The translations under genes were made by a program, and so were the position numbers. From the NCBI GenBank assembly GCA_016213865.1, contig JACQZL010000372.1, positions 1 through 29,449 on the forward strand: a DNA stretch of 29,449 nucleotides. Direction: 5' to 3'. The notes beneath the pieces are model-generated. The model worked only from the letters and a program-made list of their open reading frames with translations, was not told where the DNA came from and searched no databases. This document shows positions 8,378-15,829 of the stretch, piece by piece (within the stretch, counting starts at the first letter, position 1; each line of letters opens with the position of its first letter). This DNA comes from Candidatus Rifleibacteriota bacterium. GTDB lineage: Bacteria; UBP17; UBA6191; JACPRK01.

Positions 8378-9457
8378 TCAGACGTTGAACCGGATGTTCA
8401 ACACGTCGCCGTCCTGGACGAGGTACTCCTTGCCCTCCAGCCGCAGGACACCTTCCTTCTTGGCTGCCGCGTAGGAGCCCTGAAGCCGCGCCAGGTCGTC
8501 GTACGTCACGACCTCCGCCCGGATGAAGCCCTTCTCCAGGTCGGAGTGGATCTTGCCCGCCGCCCGCTGGGCGTTGGTTCCGCGCCGGATCGTCCACGCC
8601 CGCACCTCGTCTTCTCCGACGGTGAAGAACGAGATGTAGTGGAGCATTTCGTAGCACGTCCGGATCAGCCGCGCGCGGGCCGGCTCCTTCATGCCCAGGT
8701 CCTCGAGGAAAGCGGTCCGCTCCTCTTCGGAGTCGAGCCCGGCGATGTCGGCCTCGATCCGCGCCGACAAGCGCAAGAACGGCTGCCCGGGCAGGGCGGC
8801 CTGGAAAGCGGACGTCGCAGAGTCCGCGGCATCGCGAAACTGCTCCTCGTCCAGGTTGAGGACCGTGACCATCGGCTTGGCGGTCACTGGAGCAAAACTG
8901 CGCATCAGCCCCTCTTCGTCGGGCTTGATCGCTAGCTCGGTCAGCGGCTGGCCGCCGTCCAGCGCAGCCTTCCGCTTCTCCAGCAAGTGCTGCTCGTGCT
9001 CCTCGCGCTTGTTGCCCTTTTTCACGCTGGCGGCGACCTTCTCCAGGCGTTGTTCGACCAGGATCAGATCGGAGAGGTGCAGCTCGTCCGTCAGCTTCCG
9101 GTAGTCGGAAACGGGGTCGACCGGACCATCGTGGTAGACGTTTTCGTCCCGAAAGCAACGTACCATCTGCAGCAGCCCGTCGACCGTCTTGACCTCCGAG
9201 AGCAGCTTGGCGGCCAGCGCGGACTTGCTGGCGCCCGACGAGATCGGCGCGAAGTCGACGAACTCGATGTCCGAGTAGATCGTCTTGCGCGGGTTGAACA
9301 GCTTCGACAGCACGTCGATCCGGGTGTCGGGGACCTTGATGACGCCGGTACGACCCTTGCCCGGATCGACCGCTGCACGTGAGGCCGCGGCCCCCTGCAG
9401 CAGGTCGAAGGTGGCGGACTTGCCGGATTGCGCCAGACCAATGATGCCGATTTTCAT
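8378..9457 (-). CDS. ychF: YchF/OLA1-type redox-regulated ATPase/GTPase
   Basis: A 359-residue cytoplasmic P-loop protein of the Obg/YchF group, a translation-associated ATPase that binds ribosomes. Full length agrees with the family (about 360). The P-loop is GLAQSGKS at residues 7-14. The C-terminal TGS domain is well conserved (AWTIRRGTNAQRAAGKIH, EKGFIRAEVVTYDDL, EGKEYLVQDGDVLNIRFNV). The start ATG at 9455-9457 has GAGGAG about 9 bases upstream; the frame remains open further upstream but that part lies over the DUF4340-like gene. GLxQSGKS, in place of the NVGKS of the E. coli type, is seen in a separate bacterial branch of the family. It is the last gene of the minus-strand array, 14 bases after the DUF4340-like gene. 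Confidence 0.95.
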   Translation of the reverse strand: MKIGIIGLAQSGKSATFDLLQGAAASRAAVDPGKGRTGVIKVPDTRIDVLSKLFNPRKTIYSDIEFVDFAPISSGASKSALAAKLLSEVKTVDGLLQMVRCFRDENVYHDGPVDPVSDYRKLTDELHLSDLILVEQRLEKVAASVKKGNKREEHEQHLLEKRKAALDGGQPLTELAIKPDEEGLMRSFAPVTAKPMVTVLNLDEEQFRDAADSATSAFQAALPGQPFLRLSARIEADIAGLDSEEERTAFLEDLGMKEPARARLIRTCYEMLHYISFFTVGEDEVRAWTIRRGTNAQRAAGKIHSDLEKGFIRAEVVTYDDLARLQGSYAAAKKEGVLRLEGKEYLVQDGDVLNIRFNV

Positions 9458-9471
9458 CCGCGGGAGACTCC

Positions 9472-10020
9472 TCAGAGATTGGGGCCGCAGCCGGCCAGCG
9501 CTTCGATCTCGCCGGCCAGGTCCCGGCGCAGAAGGCCCGCGCGGCCCAAGTCCGGCAAGCGGAAGTAGCGGCCGTCGCCCGCCGGATTCGAGGCGCCGAG
9601 GTCCAGATGATAGGTGCGCGAGGCGCGGATTGTCAAACGGACGGCCGGCTTCTCGAGCCCGAACTGGGCCCCCGACACTTCTGCAGCCGGCAGCGTCAGC
9701 ACGGGAGGACGCTGGCAGAGACGGTCCAGCACCCAGTCCAGGCGGGCCGTGACCTCGTCCGTGGTCGGCGCCGCGACGCCTCCGTAGGCGGGGCCCGCGC
9801 TCTCCGGCGAGACTGCCACGGTGGCCCACGCGACCCACCGGCCGGCCCTGCGCTCGAAGCCGATCCGCCGGGAGGCCGTGTCCAGGACCAGCGCTTGCAC
9901 CGCCGGCGCCGCCTCCGGCACCGTCCACTCCGCGGGCCCCGGGTCGACCCGGACCAACCAGGCCAGGACCAGCGCGAGCGCGGCGGCAGCGCTGAGGCCG
10001 AGCAGTCGCCCGCGGCTCAC
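9472..10020 (-). CDS. DUF4340-like envelope protein of the ABC-2/GldG module
   Basis: A 182-residue protein with one N-terminal membrane segment (about residues 6-23) and the rest outside. The body has repeated beta motifs (FERRAGRWVAW, FGLEKPAVRLTIR, YHLDLGASNPAGDGRYFRL) typical of DUF4340 proteins, which usually follow gldG-like genes. It is short for the family, with only one repeat. The GTG start overlaps the stop of the GldG-like gene by four bases (GTGA at 10017-10020), and ychF follows 14 bases later. Probable role: extracytoplasmic partner of the transporter. The function is not known. Confidence 0.75.
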   Translation of the reverse strand: MSRGRLLGLSAAAALALVLAWLVRVDPGPAEWTVPEAAPAVQALVLDTASRRIGFERRAGRWVAWATVAVSPESAGPAYGGVAAPTTDEVTARLDWVLDRLCQRPPVLTLPAAEVSGAQFGLEKPAVRLTIRASRTYHLDLGASNPAGDGRYFRLPDLGRAGLLRRDLAGEIEALAGCGPNL

Positions 10021-11459
10021 GGCTTACGGGCCTCCATCCAGAAATAGAGTGCCACCAGGAGCAGCATCGCCGGCACGCCCAAGAGGGTCACCGCGGCGAG
10101 CGCCTTGAGGTGTCGTTCGGTCAGGTACAGGCGCTGACCGGCGCGCCGCTCGGGGAACTCGCCCAGCATCGCCTCGCGTTGCGTGAGCCAGTTCACCAGG
10201 CCCAGAAGGAACTCCCGGTTCGCCGGAAAGCGCGCCAGCGTTGCGTTGGCCAGGAAGTCGCTATCGCCCACGACCGCCAGTCTCTTGCCGTCCGAACCGG
10301 CGCAGGCCGCCGCCACGACCAGGCTGCCCGCGGGTCCCTCCCGCCCGTCGGGCATCGTGGAAGTGCTGCCCGCCGACAGGATCACGAGAGGTTTCCAGGG
10401 CGTCCGGTCGCCGGCCTGGAACCCGAGTGCGGTGACGCCCGGAAAATGGGTGCTGGCGAGCCCCAGCGTCAGGGGATGATCCGGGTACTTCTCGACCAGG
10501 GCGGTCCCCGGGTCGCCCGGAAGGTGGCTGTCCAGGTCGTGGGCCTTGGCGCCTTCCCACAGCACTCCCCAGTCGGCGAGCAACCCCTCGAGGCGCGGGT
10601 GCACGGGGCCCGGCTCGACCAGTGCCAGGATGGAAGCGCCGGCGCGGTGCAGGCGCTGCAGGTTCTCGACTGCCGCAGGGCCCAGGTCCTGCCGCGCGAA
10701 CGGCAGCACCAGCAAGGCCGGAGCGGACGCGACCTGCATCAGGTCGATCGACCCGACGCGGTAGTTCTCGTGTTCCAGGACCGCCCGCGCCATCGTGCAG
10801 CCCAGCGGCCCCTTGTCGTCGACTTCGGGTTCGCCGCTCCCGGTAGCGAAGGCCACGAGCGGCTGGCGGGTCTTTAGCAGCGAGGCAATCGCCAGAGTCA
10901 CTTCGCGTTCCGACGGCCAGCGCACGATTCGCTCGCGGCCAGCCAGGCGGACCACGATGGCCCCGCGGGCCGTGCCGGGGAAGTTGCGCGCCAGCGAGGG
11001 TTTGAGATCGGGATCGAGGAAGTCGACCCGGATATGGCCCGACGCCTGCCGGTACTGGCCCAACAGGTCCCTGGCAAGGTGCCGTCCCGGCGAGTTGGCG
11101 CGAAAGATGACCGTGATCCGGAGCTCTTCCCCAAGCCCGCTCAGCACCTTGCGGGTCTGGTCTGACAGCGTGAAGACCTCCCGGGCCGTAAGGTCGAAGC
11201 GGACCCGGTGGCGCTCCAGCAAGATGTCCAACCCAGCCACGATGCAGAGACTGAGCCCCAGGTACAGACCGAGGAGGATGCCCGGTCCCAGCGAAGGGCG
11301 CAGTCGGTCCCGGGCGGCGAAGAGAGCACCGGCGGCGAGCCCGACCCCCGGCCAGATGAAGCCAGAGCCCGAGAGCCCGGCGGCCGCGGCCACGAGCCCC
11401 AGCAACGTGAGCCCCAGGCCGAGCAAGAGGACCAGTGGTGCCGCGAGCGTCGTTCTCAT
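10017..11459 (-). CDS. GldG-like ABC transporter auxiliary protein
   Basis: A 480-residue membrane protein. About three N-terminal hydrophobic segments lie within the first 80 residues, followed by an extracytoplasmic GldG/ABC_transp_aux region (FDLTAREVFTLSDQTRKVL, ITVIFRANSPG, IRVDFLDPDLKP) and a C-terminal membrane segment at about 455-474. The opening 'LT.....SLS..T..VL' followed by the 'F.D.D' pattern is the family hallmark. A conserved end (GDSDFLANA, then FLLGLVNWLT) precedes the last helix. It begins 9 bases after the permease gene. In gliding Bacteroidetes GldG acts with GldA and GldF; in other phyla the role is unknown. No ATPase gene is found in the window. Confidence 0.85.
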   Translation of the reverse strand: MRTTLAAPLVLLLGLGLTLLGLVAAAAGLSGSGFIWPGVGLAAGALFAARDRLRPSLGPGILLGLYLGLSLCIVAGLDILLERHRVRFDLTAREVFTLSDQTRKVLSGLGEELRITVIFRANSPGRHLARDLLGQYRQASGHIRVDFLDPDLKPSLARNFPGTARGAIVVRLAGRERIVRWPSEREVTLAIASLLKTRQPLVAFATGSGEPEVDDKGPLGCTMARAVLEHENYRVGSIDLMQVASAPALLVLPFARQDLGPAAVENLQRLHRAGASILALVEPGPVHPRLEGLLADWGVLWEGAKAHDLDSHLPGDPGTALVEKYPDHPLTLGLASTHFPGVTALGFQAGDRTPWKPLVILSAGSTSTMPDGREGPAGSLVVAAACAGSDGKRLAVVGDSDFLANATLARFPANREFLLGLVNWLTQREAMLGEFPERRAGQRLYLTERHLKALAAVTLLGVPAMLLLVALYFWMEARKP

Positions 11460-11468
11460 CGACCGGCC

Positions 11469-12185
11469 TCAGTCGCGCGCCGAGCGCGCCGCCTCCAGGG
11501 CTGCCGTCGCCATCGCCAGAAAGGCCGCGGCAAAAAGGACGAAGAACGCCACGTCGCCCGTGTCGACCAGTCCTCGAGTGAACAGCCCGAACCGCAGGTA
11601 GAAGCTGAAGCGATCCGGCAGGTTGCCCTCGTCGATGCCGAAGACCAGCCCCAGGCTGTGAACGAAATAGAACCCCAAGGCCAGCGCGAACCCCAGCAGC
11701 GCGGCCGCGGGGGTCGAGCGCGTCGCCGCGGCTGCGAAGGTGCCCATCGCCGCCACCGTGGCCCCCAGGAGAAAGCTGCCGCCGAGACCGGCGACGGCCG
11801 CCCCCGGATCGGCCTGTCCCACCACGGCGACCCAGAACGGGAACTGCACCGAAAGGACGGTCGCCAGGGCCAGGACGCCGACCGCGCCCAGGTACTTGGC
11901 CAGCACGAGGTGCCGCGGCTTCACGGCGGACGTCAGCAGGAGCTCCATCGTGCCTTCTCGCCACTCGGGACCGAAGGCGGCGGCCGTCAGCATCGGGGCC
12001 AGGATCAGCGCGAGCATCCCCAGATCGAAGTAGACGCCGGCCAGGTCGCTGGAGCTGGTCGTGCCGAGCACCACCAGGAAGAAGACGGCAGCCAAGAACT
12101 GGAACCCGGCGAGCAGCATCCAGGTTCCCGGGCTCCGCAGCATGCCCAGCAGTTCCTTGCGGCACAGAGCGCCGAACGGCGTCAT
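11469..12185 (-). CDS. ABC-2 type permease (GldF-like)
   Basis: A 238-residue inner-membrane permease with about six hydrophobic segments. The hallmark after the second segment is present at residues 74-86 (EWREGTMELLLTS), matching the 'E...GT.E.L...P' element of ABC-2 permeases that work with GldG-like proteins. The start is ATG at 12183-12185 (MTPFGALCRKELLGMLRSP), where the amphipathic lead helix of this family begins. The open frame upstream has no such features. It is the first gene of the permease-GldG-DUF4340 module. The matching ATP-binding subunit, normally directly upstream, is absent; its place is taken by the degenerate GspE-like gene 156 bases away. Confidence 0.88.
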   Translation of the reverse strand: MTPFGALCRKELLGMLRSPGTWMLLAGFQFLAAVFFLVVLGTTSSSDLAGVYFDLGMLALILAPMLTAAAFGPEWREGTMELLLTSAVKPRHLVLAKYLGAVGVLALATVLSVQFPFWVAVVGQADPGAAVAGLGGSFLLGATVAAMGTFAAAATRSTPAAALLGFALALGFYFVHSLGLVFGIDEGNLPDRFSFYLRFGLFTRGLVDTGDVAFFVLFAAAFLAMATAALEAARSARD

Positions 12186-12341
12186 CGGTGCCAGGATACC
12201 AGTGCAGCGGGTGCGGCGTGACGAGACGCGGTGCGCGGGTGTTGTACCGCTGCCAGCCGTGCTTCGACTCGGAGGCTCGCAAACTCGCCTCCGGCTCAGC
12301 ACGAACGGATCCCGGTCCTCTCGTGACCCGTCGTTGCGCCC

Positions 12342-14216
12342 TCACCGACTCGCCAGAGCGAGGTAATCGTCCAGGCCGATCGTTCCTGCCAGCATCGCCT
12401 TGCGTGCCGCAGGGAGCACCGGTACCAGCAGACCCTCTTCGAGCAAGTACTCCTTGAGCGGTCGCGAGTAGAGATCGACGCCGTCGCGATCCAGGCGCTC
12501 TCCGTCGAGCCGCAGGACCTCGTAAAAGTGGACGGGGCCGAACCGACCGGCGTTCTGACAGACGTCGCAGCCGCGGGCCCGGTAGGCGATCTTGCCGGCC
12601 AAGGCCTGAAAGCCCCGGGGCAGGCCGCCGGCGGCGATCGGGAACCCCTCGCGGCAGAACGGGCACAGGCGAGGCAGGCGGTAGGCCGTGACGAAGAGCC
12701 CATTGTGGACCGTCGCGCCCGCGGTCTGCTCGAGCGACCGGAGGGCTGAAAGTGGCGAGAACGCCGCCATCGTGAGGATCAGCGTTGCGTCGTGACGACT
12801 CATCTCGAGCAGGTAGGGCAGGTGCGCCGGAAGACGCTCGGTCCGCAGGGCGATCGCCTCCGAGTGCGCCGGCACGATCGCTTCGCGCTGCGAGGTCGAG
12901 AAGAGGATCTGCTGCGTCGGGTCACGCCCTCCGAGATCGTGGTGGAAGACCCCGGGGATCTCCGCCGCGCGGCCGTTCTCGAAGGCCAGGACCTTGCGGT
13001 CCTTGGCAGCCAGATCGGAGAGGATTGCGACCCATGCGGCCAGACTGTCCAGAGGCGTCGGCCCGGACAGGACCACGAGGCCGCACGGATCGGAGAGGAC
13101 GGACGTCATCAACTGGAGCGCCGCGAGCGGCAGGCCGGCCTCGTCCAGCGTCCAAACAGGTCGATCGGGCGCAATCAGGTTGAGGTCGAGCTGCGGGCTC
13201 GAGGGCGGGAAGAAGACGGTTTCGAACACGGCCGCGCCGCCGTCGTGGGGCCAGAGGAACCTCCGGCGCACCGGATGCATCAGCGTGGCCTCGTCCAGCC
13301 CCACGATGGTCGCCAGGACCCGGCGCAGCCGCGCTCGCCGCTCGGGCGGGATCTGCGTCCGATCGCTGCGTCCGCCCGGGCGGCGCGCAACGACCCAGAC
13401 CGGTCCCTCGCCCGGGGAGAAGGCGACGTTGCAGTAGCGCTCCCTGAGCGACGTCTGGAGCAGCCGGTGGACGAGCGGATCGACGGCCTGCGGGAACGGG
13501 ACCACAACCGGCTCGCCCGCGCACGCACTCACCACCGGAAGCTCGGAGGGGCCGTGAACGGCTGCAGCGGGCGGCGCGGCCGGCTGCAGGTGACAGCTCG
13601 CTTGCGGCGAGCCCGAGCCCCTGCCGGACGGCGTCGCGGGGCCGCAGGCAGTGGCCGGCACCTCTGGTCGCGCTCCGGGGCCGGGTGCCCCGCGCTCGGA
13701 GGCGGTCCCCGCGTCGCCTGTCGGCTCGAGGACTTCGACGTCGAGTTGCCGGGCGCAGAGCGAGGCCAGGTAGACCTCGCGCAACCCCTCGAAGCGCCCG
13801 CGCTCGATGAACCCGTGAGTTACGGTGAGGCCCGTCACGCTCCGAAGCAGTTCGGCCAGGTCCGGCTCGTCGAAGTCGCTGACGCCGATCGTCAGGGTCT
13901 CCTCGTCTCGGCCCAGAGGTACAAACCGATACGAGCGCACGAGAGCGGCCGGGATGTCCGCAAAGAGCTGCGGTCGGACGTTCTCGGGCTCGGGCTCCAG
14001 GTAGGGGCAATGGTGCTGGGCAGCCAGGGCGCGTGCCAGTTCGGTCTCGTCCACGAGCTGATACCGCAGCAGCAGCTCTCCCAGCCGCGGCCGCTCCGTT
14101 CGAGAGACGGCGAAGTCGGCCTGCTCCTTGAGCAAGCTGCGCAACTGCAACGTCGAGACCTTGCCGTCTCTGGCCAGGATCTCTCCCAGGCGCTCGGTCT
14201 TTCGTACGGCCGGCAT
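12342..14216 (-). CDS. GspE/PilB-like protein with lost ATPase motifs (pseudo-ATPase)
   Basis: A 624-residue cytoplasmic protein with the plan of a type II secretion/type IV pilus assembly ATPase. An N-terminal GSPII_E_N-type region (residues 8-150, with RLGELLLRYQLVDETELARA), a Pro/Ala/Gly-rich linker (165-235) and a C-terminal motor-like domain follow in order. The zinc tetracysteine of the family is kept (C518, C521, C550, C553: LCPFC, then GCDVC). The catalytic sites are not. The Walker A position reads GPTPLDSL (385-392) where GPTGSGKT is expected, with no Lys. The Asp-box position reads FENGRA, the Walker B region LLEMSRHD, and the His-box has no His. The frame is intact and a GGAGGA site precedes ATG 14214-14216, so it seems under selection as a non-hydrolysing homolog. 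It follows the second pseudopilin cassette by 88 bases. Confidence 0.85.
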   Translation of the reverse strand: MPAVRKTERLGEILARDGKVSTLQLRSLLKEQADFAVSRTERPRLGELLLRYQLVDETELARALAAQHHCPYLEPEPENVRPQLFADIPAALVRSYRFVPLGRDEETLTIGVSDFDEPDLAELLRSVTGLTVTHGFIERGRFEGLREVYLASLCARQLDVEVLEPTGDAGTASERGAPGPGARPEVPATACGPATPSGRGSGSPQASCHLQPAAPPAAAVHGPSELPVVSACAGEPVVVPFPQAVDPLVHRLLQTSLRERYCNVAFSPGEGPVWVVARRPGGRSDRTQIPPERRARLRRVLATIVGLDEATLMHPVRRRFLWPHDGGAAVFETVFFPPSSPQLDLNLIAPDRPVWTLDEAGLPLAALQLMTSVLSDPCGLVVLSGPTPLDSLAAWVAILSDLAAKDRKVLAFENGRAAEIPGVFHHDLGGRDPTQQILFSTSQREAIVPAHSEAIALRTERLPAHLPYLLEMSRHDATLILTMAAFSPLSALRSLEQTAGATVHNGLFVTAYRLPRLCPFCREGFPIAAGGLPRGFQALAGKIAYRARGCDVCQNAGRFGPVHFYEVLRLDGERLDRDGVDLYSRPLKEYLLEEGLLVPVLPAARKAMLAGTIGLDDYLALASR

Positions 14217-14304
14217 GACAGTCCTCCGGTGCGCTGGGCACCACCCAGATCATCGGCGCGCTGCCGGATCGCCCGAAGCAGGGGTGCCGTCTACCGACTA
14301 CCGG

Positions 14305-15006
14305 TCAGATCGACCCGCCGTCCTGAGGCACCTCGATGCGCAGCTCCATGTTGACCCGCCGTGGATAGACGGTCGTGGCCGTATGGACCACGTCGCGAGG
14401 ATCGATCTTGCTCGGGTCGGTCACGACGCCCTCCTCGGCTTCCATCTCTTCCTTCGACTTCTTGGGCTTGAGCTTGACGTCGAAATGATCGATCTGGACC
14501 ACGACCCGGTAGTACTGGAACAGGATGCGTTCGTTCTCGCTGGTCGCCGTGGCGTAGAAATTGAGCACCTGCGTCTTGCCGCCCAACCAGAGCCGTTCCT
14601 CGAGCGGACCGCCCTTGTCCCGGTTGAGCTTGCGGTAGATGATCTCCTTCTGGTCGGGGTTGTACTCGTACTGGCTGTAGTAGTACCGGTTGAGGTGCTC
14701 GGGCTCGAAGCGACGATCCTCGAGCGGAATCGTCAGCAGGCGGCCGTTCTGCTGGATCTCGACGAGGCCGACGGCGGCCTTCAACTCCTGGCGGATGCGC
14801 GCCGTCAGGATGCGGACCGATTCCTGCCCGTCGGCCCGCTTGCCCAGACCGATGGCGCGGATCGAGGTCGTACTGAAGATCTGCTGGAAGAGGATGAAGA
14901 CGATCGTGGTCAGCACCATGATGAAGAGCATCTCGATGAGCGTGATCGCCCGGCGCTGCCGGCGGCAACGCAACCCACCCAGCCCGCTCGTCTGTCTTGC
15001 TCTCAT
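14305..15006 (-). CDS. GspJ-like minor pseudopilin, cassette 2
   Basis: A 233-residue pseudopilin. From ATG 15004-15006 the leader is Arg-rich (RCRRQRRA) with a cut at A20|I21, then ITLIEMLFIMVLTTIVF with Glu at +5. Ala again replaces Gly at -1. The globular part includes a helix (SVRILTARIRQELKAAVG) and beta segments like GspJ, plus a charged loop (KPKKSKEEMEAEEGV). The frame is open upstream to 15282 but that part only translates the repeats at 15012-15213, so the internal ATG is preferred; its ribosome site is weak. It sits between the GspI-like gene (283-base gap) and the degenerate GspE-like gene. Confidence 0.82.
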   Translation of the reverse strand: MRARQTSGLGGLRCRRQRRAITLIEMLFIMVLTTIVFILFQQIFSTTSIRAIGLGKRADGQESVRILTARIRQELKAAVGLVEIQQNGRLLTIPLEDRRFEPEHLNRYYYSQYEYNPDQKEIIYRKLNRDKGGPLEERLWLGGKTQVLNFYATATSENERILFQYYRVVVQIDHFDVKLKPKKSKEEMEAEEGVVTDPSKIDPRDVVHTATTVYPRRVNMELRIEVPQDGGSI

Positions 15007-15011
15007 CGTCC

Positions 15012-15061
15012 GGCTGTCGACCTGTCCACTGCCGACTCTGGACTGTCGACTCTCGACTTCG
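15012..15061. repeat. Imperfect tandem repeat of 'ctgtcgact' type
   Basis: Five or so 8-10 base units, each a variant of CTGTCGAC or CTGCCGAC (for example CTGTCGAC at 15014, CTGTCCAC at 15022, ACTGTCGACT near 15042). It abuts the start codon of the GspJ-like gene. Confidence 0.65.
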
Positions 15062-15145
15062 TCTTGGGCGGCCCCGCGGAAAGGTGTCTCATTTGGGCAT
15101 CGACCACTCCGGTGTGGATTATCCGCACACTTCGCTCGCGAGGAG

Positions 15146-15213
15146 GTAGGGGCGGGGCTCGTCCCCGCCCGCTCTGGGCGCGCCTTGCGGGCGGGTACAA
15201 GCCCCGCCCCTAC
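15146..15213. repeat. G/C-rich palindromic intergenic element
   Basis: Perfect 14-bp inverted repeat GTAGGGGCGGGGCT at 15146-15159 and its complement at 15200-15213, with a 40-base interior that holds further GGGCGGG/CCCGCCC pairs (GTCCCCGCCC, then GCGGGCGGGT). It is a second REP-like family, unrelated in sequence to the one at 84-168 but of the same size and plan. Confidence 0.8.
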
Positions 15214-15289
15214 GTCGCGGACTGTGCGGCCAGTGAGGTTGGATTTGACCGGTGCCCTCATTTGTGATGATCTCGGTGGCACAAGACGG

Positions 15290-15793
15290 CTAGTCAGGCG
15301 GACCGTAGAACGTCACCAGCTTCAGTTCGCGCTTGTTCTGAGTCGACTTGTCTTTCCAGGCCACTCGCACGCGGACCATCTTCATGACCTTGGGAGGGAT
15401 GTCACCCGCGACCGTCACGTCTGCCAGGATGGTGAAACGCTCGTCGTATTTCTTCAGGTCGTCCCGCTGCGGGATCGGGTGCTTGGTGTAGATGTCCTGC
15501 AGCGTCATGTTCAGCTCTTCGTCCTTCCAGAAGAAGGCGTCGTAGGGCGCGCCGCGGATCACCTCGATCACGTCCGAGGCGTAGATGGTCGCCAGCGTCT
15601 CGTCGCCGCCCCAGTAGATGGCCCGGCTCGAGGTGACGATCCACGCGAAGATGGGGCCGAACATCAGCCCGATGATGACCAGCGTGACCAGGATCTCGAC
15701 AATCGTGAGCCCGGCGGACGCTCGGCCCGCGGATAGAGAGGTGCCCGGGCGCGTCCAGGCCCGCGTGGCACGGCTCGCGTCTGGCTGCATCAT
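15290..15793 (-). CDS. GspI/PilV-like minor pseudopilin, cassette 2
   Basis: A 167-residue pseudopilin with a long leader (28 residues) and cut G28|L29, then LTIVEILVTLVIIGLMFGP with Glu at +5. The globular part is about 115 residues and ends in beta strands (MKMVRVRVAWKDKS, RELKLVTFYGPPD), much like the I-like protein of cassette 1 (TVRVRPVVVTIVWDG). The start is one of two ATG codons in tandem at 15788-15793 with a poor ribosome site. It lies 36 bases after the large GspK-like gene. Confidence 0.85.
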   Translation of the reverse strand: MMQPDASRATRAWTRPGTSLSAGRASAGLTIVEILVTLVIIGLMFGPIFAWIVTSSRAIYWGGDETLATIYASDVIEVIRGAPYDAFFWKDEELNMTLQDIYTKHPIPQRDDLKKYDERFTILADVTVAGDIPPKVMKMVRVRVAWKDKSTQNKRELKLVTFYGPPD

Positions 15794-15829
15794 CGGGTTT
15801 GGCGGGTCGTCATCGCACGGGGCCCGGCG

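Larger units (their letters stand above)
15007..15289. other. Repeat-filled gap inside the second pseudopilin operon
   Basis: No gene is supported. It holds a run of short GTCGAC-type repeats (15012-15061) and a G/C palindromic element (15146-15213). The stretch separates the I-like and J-like genes of cassette 2, which are coupled without a gap in cassette 1, so it looks like an insertion into an operon. Confidence 0.7.

Noticed and set aside
9458..9928. Upstream extension of the ychF frame
   Set aside because: The extension lies over the DUF4340-like gene and has no homology. The family start MKIGIIGL at 9457 has a good ribosome site.
15274..15296. Sigma-54 (-24/-12) promoter from TGGCAC upstream of the repeat gap
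   Set aside because: The -12 half (TTGC) is missing at the right distance, and it points away from any plus-strand gene. A TGGCAC at 19220 fails for the same reason.
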